A stretch of DNA of 39,961 nt from DAIDKA01 sp049792815 (GTDB taxonomy: Bacteria; Pseudomonadota; Gammaproteobacteria; Steroidobacterales; Steroidobacteraceae): contig JBARBG010000100.1 in NCBI GenBank assembly GCA_049792815.1, positions 1-39,961 of the forward strand, read 5' to 3'. The notes below the pieces were generated by a model, which was given only the letters and a program-made list of their open reading frames with translations, searched no databases and was not told the DNA's origin. Of the stretch, positions 16,595 through 26,078 are shown piece by piece. The position numbers and the translations under genes were made by a program. The stretch's first letter is position 1. The number at the start of each line of letters is the position of its first letter.

Positions 16595-19500
16595 GTGTCG
16601 ATTCACATCGCCCTGAACCATGTCACCCACTACCGCTACGACCGGCCCGTAGCCCTGGGGCCGCAGGTCATAAGGCTGCGCCCGGCGCCTCATTGCCGCA
16701 CCCGCATTCTTTCTTATTCGCTGAAGGTCACTCCGGCCAAGCACTTCGTCAATTGGCAGCAGGACCCCGAGGCCAACTATCTCGCGCGCCTGACCTTCTC
16801 CGACCGCAGCCGCGAATTTCGGGTCGAAGTGGACCTGGTCGCCGAGATGGCGGTGCTCAATCCCTTCGACTTCTTTCTCGAGCCCTATGCGCAGAAGTTC
16901 CCGTTCAAATATGAAGAGGCCGAGCAACGCGATCTGGCCCCGTACCTGGCGCGATTGCCATTGACACCACATTTTCAGGACTACCTGGCGCGGATCCCGC
17001 GCAAGGAAGTCGTGACCATCGATTTCCTGGTGGCGTTGAACCAGAACCTGGCACGTGACATCCGCTACCTGATCCGCATGGAACCGGGCGTGCAGACTCC
17101 CGAGGAGACACTGCAGAAGGGTTCCGGCTCCTGCCGTGATTCCTCCTGGCTGCTGGTGCAGCTGCTGCGGCATCTGGGTCTTGCGGCACGCTTCGCCTCC
17201 GGTTACCTGATCCAGCTGGTCGCCGATGTGAAGTCGCTGGATGGCCCATCGGGACCTGTGCAGGATTTCACCGACCTGCACGCCTGGTGCGAGGTCTATC
17301 TGCCCGGCGCGGGCTGGATTGGACTTGATCCGACCTCGGGCCTGATGGCCGGCGAAGGGCATATTCCGCTGGCCTGCACCCCGGAGCCCTCGGCGGCGGC
17401 GCCGATTTGCGGACGGGTCGAAGACTCGGAAGTGCGCTTCGAGCATCACATGCGGATCGATCGGATCTGGGAGGCGCCGCGCGTGACGCTGCCCTACAGC
17501 GAGGCGCAATGGGAGCAGATCGAATCCCTGGGCCATGAGATCGACCACGAGCTTAAGTCCCACGACGTGCGGCTCACCATGGGCGGTGAGCCCACGTTTG
17601 TGTCCATCGATGATCCGGATGGGGCCGAGTGGAATACGACGGCGCTGGGGGATGAGAAACGCCGTATCGCGGGCGAACTCTATCACCGCCTGCGCCGTCA
17701 CTACGCGCCGCGGGGCCTGGCGCACTTCGGCCAGGGCAAGTGGTACCCCGGCGAGCCGCTGCCGCGCTGGTCGCTGAACTGTTTCTGGCGCAAGGATGGC
17801 GAGCCGATCTGGGCCAACCCCGAGCTGCTCGCGGACGAGTCCGTCGACTACGACGTATCGGCGCAGACCGCGCAGCGCCTGCTGGCGCTGGTCGCGGAGC
17901 GCTTGGGGATCACGGCACAGAACATCCTGCCCGCCTATGAGGACGCCTTCTATTATCTGTGGCGCGAACGGCGTCTGCCCGCCAACGTCGATCCCTTGGC
18001 TTCGAACCTCGACGATGCGCAGGAGCGCGCCCGACTGGCGCGGCTGTTTGAACACGGCCTGGAGCGCGCCGTGGGTTACGTGATGCCGGTGGGCCGCAAC
18101 CCGGCCAGCACGCGCTGGCAGACCGGGCCGTGGTTCCTGCGCGATGACCGCTGCTACCTGGTGCCCGGCGATTCGCCGCTGGGCTACCGGCTGCCGCTGG
18201 ACTCACTGCCCTGGGTGAAGCCGGGCGACTATCCCTCGGTTCATCTCCCCGATCCCCTGCAGGTGTTCCCGCCGCTCCCCGCGTCGGCCGACATCCGCAG
18301 GCAGCTGCCGCGAAACGCGCGCGCGCCCGCCATGGTGAGCGCGCCGCGTAAGCCGGAACCACAGCAGTCCGCGGACTGGATCACGCGCACCGCCCTGTGC
18401 GCCGAGCCGCGCGATGGCGTGCTGTATGTGTTCATGCCGCCTCTCGAGCAGCTGGAGGAATACCTCGAGCTGGTCGCGGCCGTGGAAAGCGCGGCCGAGT
18501 CGCTGTCGCAGCCGCTGATCATCGAGGGCTATGAGCCACCGAAGGATCCGCGCCTGCAGCGTTTCAGTGTGACCCCTGATCCGGGCGTCATCGAGGTCAA
18601 CATCCATCCCTCCGGGACCTGGGACGAGCTGGTGGAGCACACCACGCATCTGTATGAACAGGCCCGCCAGTCACGCCTCTCGAGCGAGAAGTTCATGCTC
18701 GATGGCCGGCACACCGGCACCGGTGGCGGCAATCACTTCGTGCTCGGCGGCGCCACCGCCCCGGACTCGCCGTTCCTGCGGCGCCCCGACCTGCTGCGCA
18801 GCCTGGTGTCCTACTGGCACAACCATCCCTCGCTGTCGTACCTGTTCTCCGGGCTCTTCATCGGTCCGACCTCGCAGGCGCCGCGCACCGACGAGGCGCG
18901 CAATGACTCGCTGTACGAACTGGAGGTGGCGTTCAGCCAGGTGCCGCGGGCCGGTGAGGAGTGCCCGCCGTGGCTGGTTGACCGGCTGTTCCGCAACCTG
19001 CTCACGGATGTGACCGGCAACACCCACCGCGCCGAGTTCTGCATCGACAAGCTGTATTCCCCCGATGGACCCGCCGGGCGCAACGGCCTGCTGGAGCTGC
19101 GCGCGTTTGAAATGCCGCCCCACGCGCGGATGAGCCTCGCGCAGCAGCTGCTGCTGCGCTCGCTGGTGGCGCGCTTCTGGCAGACCCCCTACGAGCCTGC
19201 GCGGCTGGCACGCTGGGGCACCGAACTTCACGACCGCTTCATGCTGCCGTATTTCGTTGCCCAGGACTTTGCGGACGTGATCGCCGAACAGAATGCAGCC
19301 GGCCATGCACTGCGCAGCGAGTGGTTCGCGCCGCATTTTGAGTTCCGCTTTCCCAAGTACGGCGACTTCGCAGCCTTCGGCGCCGAGGTCGAACTGCGCA
19401 CCGCGCTGGAACCCTGGCATGTCATGGGCGAACAGGGCGCCCCGGGCGGCACCGTCCGTTACGTGGATTCATCGGTGGAACGGCTGCAGGTGAAGGTGAC

Positions 19501-19888
19501 CGGCCTGGCGCCGGATCGGCATGCCATCACCTGCAATGGCCGGCGCGTGCCGCTGCGTCCCACCGGCCGCGCCGGCGAGTTCGTCGCCGGCGTTCGCTAT
19601 CGGGCCTGGCAGCCGCCCAATGCACTGCACCCGACCATCGGCGTGCACGCGCCCCTGACGTTTGATCTGGTGGACCAGTGGATGGAAAGGTCCCTGGGAG
19701 GCTGTCAGTATCACGTCATGCACCCCGGTGGCTTGAGTTATGCGACCTTCCCCGTGAACGCCTTCGAGTCGGAGAGCCGGCGTCGCACCCGTTTCTTCCG
19801 CATGGGGCATACCCCGGGGCGCATTGCCGTGCCGCCCGAGGAGCCCTCGATCGAGCTGCCGTTCACACTGGATATGCGCCGCACCTGA
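16595..19888 (+). CDS. Transglutaminase-like / DUF2126 putative amidoligase protein
   Basis: Large cytosolic-looking protein of 1097 aa without a signal peptide. Residues 1-85 are the N-terminal beta domain of bacterial transglutaminases. Residues about 140-260 form the transglutaminase core with an intact triad: Cys 180 in GSGSCRDSSWL, His 229 in DLHAWCEVY, Asp 245 in GLDPTSGL. DUF2126 starts near residue 305 (MGGEPTFVSIDD at 329-340) and fills the rest, including HTGTGGGNHFVLGG. DUF2126 is annotated as a putative amidoligase related to the glutamine-synthetase/GCS fold. The GTG start has GGAG 8 bp upstream. It heads the rightward operon, 10 bp before the fused ATP-grasp gene. Cleavage or ligation of gamma-amide/isopeptide bonds is predicted; the substrate is unknown. 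Confidence 0.9.
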   Translation: MSIHIALNHVTHYRYDRPVALGPQVIRLRPAPHCRTRILSYSLKVTPAKHFVNWQQDPEANYLARLTFSDRSREFRVEVDLVAEMAVLNPFDFFLEPYAQKFPFKYEEAEQRDLAPYLARLPLTPHFQDYLARIPRKEVVTIDFLVALNQNLARDIRYLIRMEPGVQTPEETLQKGSGSCRDSSWLLVQLLRHLGLAARFASGYLIQLVADVKSLDGPSGPVQDFTDLHAWCEVYLPGAGWIGLDPTSGLMAGEGHIPLACTPEPSAAAPICGRVEDSEVRFEHHMRIDRIWEAPRVTLPYSEAQWEQIESLGHEIDHELKSHDVRLTMGGEPTFVSIDDPDGAEWNTTALGDEKRRIAGELYHRLRRHYAPRGLAHFGQGKWYPGEPLPRWSLNCFWRKDGEPIWANPELLADESVDYDVSAQTAQRLLALVAERLGITAQNILPAYEDAFYYLWRERRLPANVDPLASNLDDAQERARLARLFEHGLERAVGYVMPVGRNPASTRWQTGPWFLRDDRCYLVPGDSPLGYRLPLDSLPWVKPGDYPSVHLPDPLQVFPPLPASADIRRQLPRNARAPAMVSAPRKPEPQQSADWITRTALCAEPRDGVLYVFMPPLEQLEEYLELVAAVESAAESLSQPLIIEGYEPPKDPRLQRFSVTPDPGVIEVNIHPSGTWDELVEHTTHLYEQARQSRLSSEKFMLDGRHTGTGGGNHFVLGGATAPDSPFLRRPDLLRSLVSYWHNHPSLSYLFSGLFIGPTSQAPRTDEARNDSLYELEVAFSQVPRAGEECPPWLVDRLFRNLLTDVTGNTHRAEFCIDKLYSPDGPAGRNGLLELRAFEMPPHARMSLAQQLLLRSLVARFWQTPYEPARLARWGTELHDRFMLPYFVAQDFADVIAEQNAAGHALRSEWFAPHFEFRFPKYGDFAAFGAEVELRTALEPWHVMGEQGAPGGTVRYVDSSVERLQVKVTGLAPDRHAITCNGRRVPLRPTGRAGEFVAGVRYRAWQPPNALHPTIGVHAPLTFDLVDQWMERSLGGCQYHVMHPGGLSYATFPVNAFESESRRRTRFFRMGHTPGRIAVPPEEPSIELPFTLDMRRT

Positions 19889-19898
19889 CAGCGCCGTG

Positions 19899-22373
19899 AT
19901 GAGAAGCACCAGCCGTCCTGCACCCTCCGCAGCAGCCGCCTATCTGGGCGGTTACAGCGCCGACGCGCGCCGCTACGATGAATTGCTGGACGGCACCGGG
20001 GCGATCCGTCCGCACTGGAAGGCGTTGTTTGAACGCCTGGCGGCGGATCCCCGGGCCGATGTCACGCGCCGCGGCATCGAGCTGACGCGCCGCCTGATCA
20101 GCGAAAACGGCGTCACCTACAACGTCTATGCGGATCCGAAGGGCGCCGACCGGCCCTGGGCGCTGGACCCACTGCCGCTGATGATCTCGGCCGCCGAGTG
20201 GCGCCAGATCGAGCAGGGCGTGGCCCAGCGTGCGCGCCTGCTCGATGCGTTGCTCGCCGATCTGTACGGACCGCAGCGTCTGATCGCAGAAGGGCTGGTG
20301 CCGCCGGAGCTGCCCTTCGGTCATCCTAATTTCCTGTGGCCGGCCCACGGCATCGTGCCCGCCGGGGGCACCTGGCTGCACATCTATGCGGCGGATCTGG
20401 CGCGCGCGCCCGACGGGCGCTGGTGGGTTCTGGCCGATCGCACCCAGGCGCCCTCCGGCGCCGGATATGCACTGGAGAACCGCGAGATCATCGAGCAGGT
20501 GCTGCCCGATCCGCTGCGCGATCTGGAGATCCGCAAGCTGCGGGGCTTCTTCGCCGCGCTGCGCGTGAAGCTGCTGGAGCAGGTCGAGGCCGGCGAAAGC
20601 CCGCTGGCCGTGGTTCTGACCTCAGGGCCGTTCAACGAGACCTATTTCGAACACGCCTACCTCGCGCGCCAGCTGGGCGTCGCGCTCTCCGAGGGCACCG
20701 ATCTTACGGTGCGCAACGACACGGTGTACCTGAAGACGCTCGCGGGACTGAAGCGGGTCCACGCCATCCTGCGCCGCCTTGACGATGACTTCTGCGATCC
20801 GCTGGAACTGCGCAGCGACTCGGCGCTGGGCGTGCCCGGCCTGCTCGGTGCCGTGCGCGCCGGACGCGTGGTGCTGGCGAATGCCCTGGGAACGGGCGTG
20901 CTGGAGTCCGCGGCGTGGCTGGGATTTCATCCGGGCGTAGCGCAACGGCTGCTGGGCGAAGCGCTCACGCTGCCGTCGCTGGCGACCTGGTGGTGCGGCG
21001 AGGGTCCGGCGCTGGAGTATGTCCTGGCGCACCTCAACGACCTGGTGATCAAGCCCGTCTACCCCAACCAGCACTTCGAGCCGGTGTTCGGGCGTGCGCT
21101 GGTGGGAACGGCACGCGAGGCGATGATTGCACGCCTGCGCGCCCGACCCTACGCCTACGTGGCCCAGGAGCATCTGGCGTTATCGCAGGCGCCGGTGCTG
21201 CGCGGCACGGGCCTCTCGGGTTTCGCGGCCAAGGCCGTCACCATCCGCGTCTATGCCTTCGCCACGGGCGACGGCCGCATCGTCATGCCCGGCGGCCTGG
21301 CGCGGGTCGCCACCGACGCTTCGGTCAATGCCGTGACCACGCAGCGCGGCGGCGCCAGCAAGGACATCTGGGTGATGCCGGACACGGAACGCCCGGCGCC
21401 GCTTGCGGAAGTCACCGCAGGACCCGCACGGGCCGCGGCGCGCCAGGAACTTACCCCTTCGCGGCTGGTGGAAAATCTCTACTGGATGGGCCGCTACACG
21501 GTGCGCTGCGAGGACAAGGCGGAGCTGCTGCGCGCCACGCTCGCGGTGCGCGTGGATGCGCAGGTATGGCGCAGCGCCGTGCGCATGTGCCAGGACTTTG
21601 ACGTGGTGGCGGACGACGCCGATCCGACGACGAGCCTGAACGATGAGGCAAATCCGCACGGTTTGGCGGCGGATCTGCGGCGCCTGAGCTGGTGCGCCTC
21701 GCAGGTGCGCGGGCGCTTGTCCTCGGGCTGCTGGCAGGCCGTCACCAGCCTGCAGCAGCAGCTTCACGAGGGCATCGTGGCCCGCGAAGCGCCGCGCCAG
21801 ACACTTGACCGGCTGCTGCTGTCGCTGGCGGCCCTGGCGGGGTTCGCGCTGGATGACATGACCCAGGATGCCGGCTGGCGCCTGCTGCGCATCGGGCGCC
21901 GCCTGGAGCGCCTGCAGTTCGTGTCGCGGCTGCTGTCACGACACCTGGCGACGGACACGGCAAAACAGCACGGCCATGTCGAGTGGCTGCTCAATGTCTG
22001 TGACAGCCTGAGGATTTACCGGCCCCGTTACCTGGCGTCCCCGCGGCTGGGGCCGGCGCTGGACCTTCTGATCCGGGACCCCGAGCATCCGCGCGCCCTC
22101 ACCTTCCAGTGGCAGGCGATCACCCGTGACCTGCAGGAAATCGCCGCGCTGCTGCAGCTTGAGGCGGGCGATGAACTGGACGTGCCGATTCCGGCGCTGA
22201 CCGACTCGCAGCTCATGGTCCTCGAGGGCGATGGCCCGGCGGCCGCGGCCGCACGGCAGCACCTGGCCGCGCGCCTGCAGCAGCTGGCCAACGCGGCAGG
22301 ACAGGTCTCTGATCGGCTGTCGATGCGTCACTTCTCCCACACCAGCCTTGATTCGCAGGCGCTGTCCACATGA
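19899..22373 (+). CDS. Fused circularly permuted ATP-grasp / alpha-E protein
   Basis: Protein of 824 aa combining the two families that are separate genes on the other side of the divergent promoter. Residues about 1-505 are the ATP-grasp part (NGVTYNVYADPKGADRPW near the start, RLDDDFCDPLELRSDSALG in the middle). Residues about 518-824 are alpha-E (SRLVENLYWMGRYTVRCEDK). Compared with the stand-alone copy, the ATP-binding segment after VIKPV (382-386) reads YPNQHFEP instead of DGSGGYGM, and VLEDN is VLADR (177-181), so ATP binding may be lost or altered. The ATG at 19899 is preferred; upstream sequence lies over the preceding gene. Its stop overlaps the next ATG (ATGA). It may act as a structural or regulatory partner of the active ligase. 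Confidence 0.87.
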   Translation: MRSTSRPAPSAAAAYLGGYSADARRYDELLDGTGAIRPHWKALFERLAADPRADVTRRGIELTRRLISENGVTYNVYADPKGADRPWALDPLPLMISAAEWRQIEQGVAQRARLLDALLADLYGPQRLIAEGLVPPELPFGHPNFLWPAHGIVPAGGTWLHIYAADLARAPDGRWWVLADRTQAPSGAGYALENREIIEQVLPDPLRDLEIRKLRGFFAALRVKLLEQVEAGESPLAVVLTSGPFNETYFEHAYLARQLGVALSEGTDLTVRNDTVYLKTLAGLKRVHAILRRLDDDFCDPLELRSDSALGVPGLLGAVRAGRVVLANALGTGVLESAAWLGFHPGVAQRLLGEALTLPSLATWWCGEGPALEYVLAHLNDLVIKPVYPNQHFEPVFGRALVGTAREAMIARLRARPYAYVAQEHLALSQAPVLRGTGLSGFAAKAVTIRVYAFATGDGRIVMPGGLARVATDASVNAVTTQRGGASKDIWVMPDTERPAPLAEVTAGPARAAARQELTPSRLVENLYWMGRYTVRCEDKAELLRATLAVRVDAQVWRSAVRMCQDFDVVADDADPTTSLNDEANPHGLAADLRRLSWCASQVRGRLSSGCWQAVTSLQQQLHEGIVAREAPRQTLDRLLLSLAALAGFALDDMTQDAGWRLLRIGRRLERLQFVSRLLSRHLATDTAKQHGHVEWLLNVCDSLRIYRPRYLASPRLGPALDLLIRDPEHPRALTFQWQAITRDLQEIAALLQLEAGDELDVPIPALTDSQLMVLEGDGPAAAAARQHLAARLQQLANAAGQVSDRLSMRHFSHTSLDSQALST

Positions 22374-23281
22374 ACGCCCGGACGCATTACCGCATCGTTC
22401 ATCAGACCCGTTACCGGTATGCCGCCGACGTGATGCATTCCCATCAGCTGCTGCATCTGGTGCCGCGACCCACTGCCTATCAGCAGTGCCTGGAACACTC
22501 GCTGCAGATCTCACCGGCCCCGACCTACCGGCGCGATGAACTCGACGCCTTCGGCAATCCGGTCACGCGGGTGGAGTTCCAGAGCCGTCACCGCGAACTT
22601 ATGGTGACCACCGACATGCAGGTCGAGGTGTACCCGCGGCCGGGCGTACTCGCCGATGAATCCCATCCCTGGGAGCGCGTCGCGAGCAACCTGGCCTATC
22701 ACGGCCACTGGCCGGCACGCGCCAACCTGGAGATCTGCCGCTTCCGGCACGAGTCGGCGCACGTGCGCGTCAAGCGCGCCTTCACGGATTTTGGCGCCGC
22801 CTGCTTCGCGCCGGGCCGGCCGGTGTTGAGCTGCGCCGCTGACCTGATGCGCACGCTGCACCAGCAGTTGCGTTACGCGCCCGGGCAGACCGATGTCTCG
22901 ACGCCGCTGATGGAAGTGCTGGAGAAGCGCCATGGCGTCTGCCAGGACTTCGCCCACCTGATGATCGCCTGCCTGCGCTCACGCGGCCTCGCGGCCCGCT
23001 ATGTCAGCGGCTACATCCGCGTGCGGCCGGCGCCGGCGCAATCAGGGGCGGCGGCCCTGATCGGCGGCGGCGCCTCGCACGCCTGGGTCGCGGTGTATAG
23101 TCCACCCTTCGGCTGGATCGAACTGGACCCGACCAACAATGCCTGGGTCGGTGTCGAGCACGTGGCCGTCGCATGGGGACGTGATTTCGGGGACGTCTCG
23201 CCATTGCGGGGAATCATTCTCGGAGGCGGCAGCCATGAGCTGTCGGTCAATGTCACGGTGGAGCCCGGCGCAGTCGTCTGA
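22370..23281 (+). CDS. Transglutaminase family protein
   Basis: Protein of 303 aa with no signal peptide. The N-terminal beta domain (about 1-90, HYRIVHQTRYRYAADVMHSH) is followed by a transglutaminase core with an intact triad: Cys 191 in GVCQDFAHL, His 237 in ASHAWVAVY, Asp 253 in ELDPTNN. Bacterial members of this type often act as cysteine peptidases or amidases rather than cross-linkers. It is coupled by ATGA to the fused ATP-grasp/alpha-E gene and is followed 21 bp later by the MFS gene. It gives the locus two independent transglutaminase active sites, with DUF2126 attached to only one of them. Confidence 0.92.
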   Translation: MNARTHYRIVHQTRYRYAADVMHSHQLLHLVPRPTAYQQCLEHSLQISPAPTYRRDELDAFGNPVTRVEFQSRHRELMVTTDMQVEVYPRPGVLADESHPWERVASNLAYHGHWPARANLEICRFRHESAHVRVKRAFTDFGAACFAPGRPVLSCAADLMRTLHQQLRYAPGQTDVSTPLMEVLEKRHGVCQDFAHLMIACLRSRGLAARYVSGYIRVRPAPAQSGAAALIGGGASHAWVAVYSPPFGWIELDPTNNAWVGVEHVAVAWGRDFGDVSPLRGIILGGGSHELSVNVTVEPGAVV

Positions 23282-23302
23282 TGCGATTCGGGCACGCCTC
23301 GG

Positions 23303-24535
23303 GTGCCTCAATTGAACGCCACTTCAGATCTTGCCCGCCCGGCCGAGGTGGTCCACAAGACCGCCATGTCCATCCTGCTGGCCATCAGCTTCAGTCATTT
23401 GCTCAATGACATGATGCAATCGCTGCTGCCGGCGATGTATCCGATGCTCAAGAGTTCCTACCGGCTGTCATTCGTGCAGATCGGCCTGCTCACCTTCACC
23501 TACCAGGTCACCGCCTCGTTGCTGCAGCCCATCATCGGCGCCTTCACCGACCGCAAGCCCAAGCCTTACTCACTGGCCGTGGGCATGGGCTTCTCGCTGT
23601 GCGGCCTGCTGCTGCTGGCGGTGGCACACACTTTCGGTCTGCTGCTGGTCGCCGCCGCCCTGGTCGGCACCGGCTCCAGCGTCTTTCATCCGGAGTCTTC
23701 GCGGGTGGCGCGCATGGCCTCGGGCGGCGCCCACGGCCTGGCCCAGTCCATATTCCAGGTGGGTGGCAATGTCGGCTCCGCGATCGGTCCGCTGCTCGCG
23801 GCGTTCATCGTCCTGCCACTGGGCCAGAAGAGCGTGGCCTGGTTCGCACTGTTTGCCCTGCTGGGCATATTCGTGCTGACTCAGGTAGGCCACTGGGCGC
23901 GCACCCAGGGGTTCGCGCGGCTCACGCCCCGCGTACGCAAGGAAGGTGCGCAGCCGGCCTTGCGCGGCAGGCGCCTGCGGGGCGCCATCGCGGTGCTGCT
24001 GGCGCTGATATTCAGCAAGTATTTCTACCTGGCGAGCCTCACCAGCTACTACACCTTTTATCTGATCGAGCATTTCCGGGTCGGGGTGCGCGATGCCCAG
24101 ATCATGCTGTTCGCATTCCTCGCCGCGGTCGCGCTGGGCACCATTCTGGGCGGCCCCCTGGGCGATCGCTTCGGGCGCAAGATCGTGATCTGGGTGTCCA
24201 TTCTGGGCGTGCTGCCCTTCACGCTGCTGCTGCCGCACGCCACCCTGTTCTGGACCATCGTGCTGACCCTGCCCATCGGCTTCATTCTCGCTTCGGCGTT
24301 TCCCGCCATCGTGGTGTACGCGCAGGAGCTGATGCCCGGCAAGACCGGAACCGTGGCCGGGTTGTTCTTTGGCTTTGCCTTTGGCATGGGCGCCATCGGG
24401 GCCGCGGTGCTGGGAGCCCTGGCCGATGCCACCAGCATCGAGTTCGTGTACCGGGTATGCGCCTGGCTGCCGCTGGTCGGACTGCTCGCCGTGCTGCTGC
24501 CAAATGTTGAAGAAAAACACGCTAGAGCGGCCTGA
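23303..24535 (+). CDS. fsr: MFS transporter, fosmidomycin-resistance (Fsr) type
   Basis: Inner-membrane protein of 410 aa with about 12 hydrophobic helices, the usual length for this family. The opening SHLLNDMMQSLLPAMYPMLK, then LSFVQIGLLTFTYQVTASLLQP and DRKPKPYSLAVGMGF closely follow E. coli Fsr. The signature GDRFGRK lies at the start of the second half. Family members export fosmidomycin and probably other small metabolites by proton antiport. The GTG at 23303 is 21 bp after the transglutaminase stop with no strong ribosome site, so read-through from the amidoligase operon is likely. Whether it exports the product of that operon is an open inference; it may only be an adjacent drug-efflux gene. 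Confidence 0.87.
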   Translation: MPQLNATSDLARPAEVVHKTAMSILLAISFSHLLNDMMQSLLPAMYPMLKSSYRLSFVQIGLLTFTYQVTASLLQPIIGAFTDRKPKPYSLAVGMGFSLCGLLLLAVAHTFGLLLVAAALVGTGSSVFHPESSRVARMASGGAHGLAQSIFQVGGNVGSAIGPLLAAFIVLPLGQKSVAWFALFALLGIFVLTQVGHWARTQGFARLTPRVRKEGAQPALRGRRLRGAIAVLLALIFSKYFYLASLTSYYTFYLIEHFRVGVRDAQIMLFAFLAAVALGTILGGPLGDRFGRKIVIWVSILGVLPFTLLLPHATLFWTIVLTLPIGFILASAFPAIVVYAQELMPGKTGTVAGLFFGFAFGMGAIGAAVLGALADATSIEFVYRVCAWLPLVGLLAVLLPNVEEKHARAA

Positions 24536-24620
24536 TTAACGGACTTTAATCTTCCGGCCAGTGTGGCTGAATTCGTGCGCTTTCAGAATGGCGCTGGCGT
24601 AACCTGGGGCCCCTTTTCGC

Positions 24621-26078
24621 ATGACTGACTCGCCCGCTGCACTCGGCCTTCGCGCCCCTGGACGACTCCTGGCCATGGCGGCCAGCGCCTTGCTGGCGGC
24701 CTGCAACCTGGGGCCCCACTACGCGCGTCCGGACATTCCGGCGCCGGCGAGCTGGACGCCGGTGACGCCCGAATCGACGCCGTCGCAGCCCAGGCCGGCC
24801 GATGCCAGCACCTGGCCGGATACGCAGTGGTGGCACGCCTTTGGATCACCCGACCTCGATCGGCTCATCGACCAGGCGCAGCAGGCCAATGACGACCTGA
24901 AGGCCGCCGTGGCGCGGGTCGAGCAGTCAGATGCCCAGGTGCGCATCGCCGGTGCGCCCTTGCTGCCCTCGCTGCAGGCCGGCTTCACGCCCGCGCGCCA
25001 ACGCATGATCCTGCCCAACGGCAGCAGCCAGGCGATCTCGATCACCACCTTTACCACCCAGCTCACTGCGGCCTACGAGCTGGACTTCTGGGGTCGCAAT
25101 GCGGCAACGCGTGCCGCGGCGGTGGCGCAGGACTTCGGCAGCCGCTACGACCGCGAGACCGTGCGGCTGTCGTTGCTGGCCTCGGTGGCCAGCACCTACT
25201 TCACGGCGCTGTCGCTGCGTGACCGGCTCGATGTCGCCACAATCAATCTGGCGAACGCGCGTGAGACGCTGAGCGGCCTGCAGTTCGAACAGCGCGTCGG
25301 CACGGCCAACGCGCTGGATGTGACGCAACAGCAATCCCTGGTGGACACCGAGGATGCGGCAGTGCCGGCCCTGCGGGCCCAGCTGTCGCATACCCTGGCG
25401 GCGCTCGCCATCCTGGTCGGTACCACCCCGGACCAGCTGCAGCTGGGGCAGACCAGCCTCGAACAGATCGCGGGGCCACCGGTCGTGACCGGGCTGCCGG
25501 CGGGACTTCTGGCGCGGCGTCCGGATGTCGCTGCGGCGGAGGCACAGTTGGTGGCGGCCAACGCCAATGTGCGCGCCGCGCGCGCCGCCTTCCTGCCCAC
25601 CATCCAGCTGACGGCCAACGGTGGCGTGCAGAGCCAGGACCTGTCCACGCTGCTGCTGCCGGGCAGTCGCATTTTCAACATCAGTGCCGGGATTGCCCAG
25701 CCAATATTTGAAGGCGGCCAGATCGCCGGCGCCTACGCGCAATCCAAGGGGCGCTACCGGGAACTGCTGGCCGACTATCACAAGGCCGTGATTTCGGCCT
25801 TCGGCAACACCCAGGACTCCCTCACCCAGGTCCACGAAACCGCCGAGCAACTGCTGCGCCAGGACCGGGCGACCCAGACCGCGCGGCGCGCCTATGATTT
25901 CTCCCAGCGGCAATTCCATGCCGGAACCATCAACATACTCACCGTCCTGGCCACTGAAACCGCACTGCTGAGCGCGCAGGACACGCAGGCGCAGGTCCGC
26001 CTCGCGCATCTGTCGGCGCTGGTCGGCCTGTATCAGGCACTGGGCGGCGGCTGGGACAGCCAACAGGAGCAAAGATGA
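24621..26078 (+). CDS. RND efflux outer-membrane factor lipoprotein (NodT/OprM family)
   Basis: Lipoprotein of 485 aa with lipobox LLAAC (Cys 28) followed by the family's NLGPHYARPDIPAPASW. Two repeated OEP domains follow, typical of TolC-like trimeric channels: a first half with DRLIDQAQQANDDLKAAVARVEQ and YELDFWGRNAATRAA, and a second with LLARRPDVAAAEAQLVAANANVRAARAAFLP and ISAGIAQPIFEGGQIAG. It is the exit duct of the tripartite pump. The ATG at 24621 begins an operon in which each gene overlaps the next by ATGA. The 85-bp upstream gap after the MFS gene shows no clear promoter or terminator. Confidence 0.93.
   Translation: MTDSPAALGLRAPGRLLAMAASALLAACNLGPHYARPDIPAPASWTPVTPESTPSQPRPADASTWPDTQWWHAFGSPDLDRLIDQAQQANDDLKAAVARVEQSDAQVRIAGAPLLPSLQAGFTPARQRMILPNGSSQAISITTFTTQLTAAYELDFWGRNAATRAAAVAQDFGSRYDRETVRLSLLASVASTYFTALSLRDRLDVATINLANARETLSGLQFEQRVGTANALDVTQQQSLVDTEDAAVPALRAQLSHTLAALAILVGTTPDQLQLGQTSLEQIAGPPVVTGLPAGLLARRPDVAAAEAQLVAANANVRAARAAFLPTIQLTANGGVQSQDLSTLLLPGSRIFNISAGIAQPIFEGGQIAGAYAQSKGRYRELLADYHKAVISAFGNTQDSLTQVHETAEQLLRQDRATQTARRAYDFSQRQFHAGTINILTVLATETALLSAQDTQAQVRLAHLSALVGLYQALGGGWDSQQEQR

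Noticed and set aside
16411..16914. Small precursor peptide or protein in the divergent gap of the amidoligase locus
   Set aside because: The frame overlaps both neighbouring genes and the promoter elements, has no ribosome site, and its residues look like noncoding translation.
16367..18055. A 562-codon open frame on the minus strand, opposite the DUF2126 gene
   Set aside because: It crosses the divergent promoter and the transglutaminase core; the composition is Arg/Gln/His-rich as in antisense shadows and no family is recognisable.
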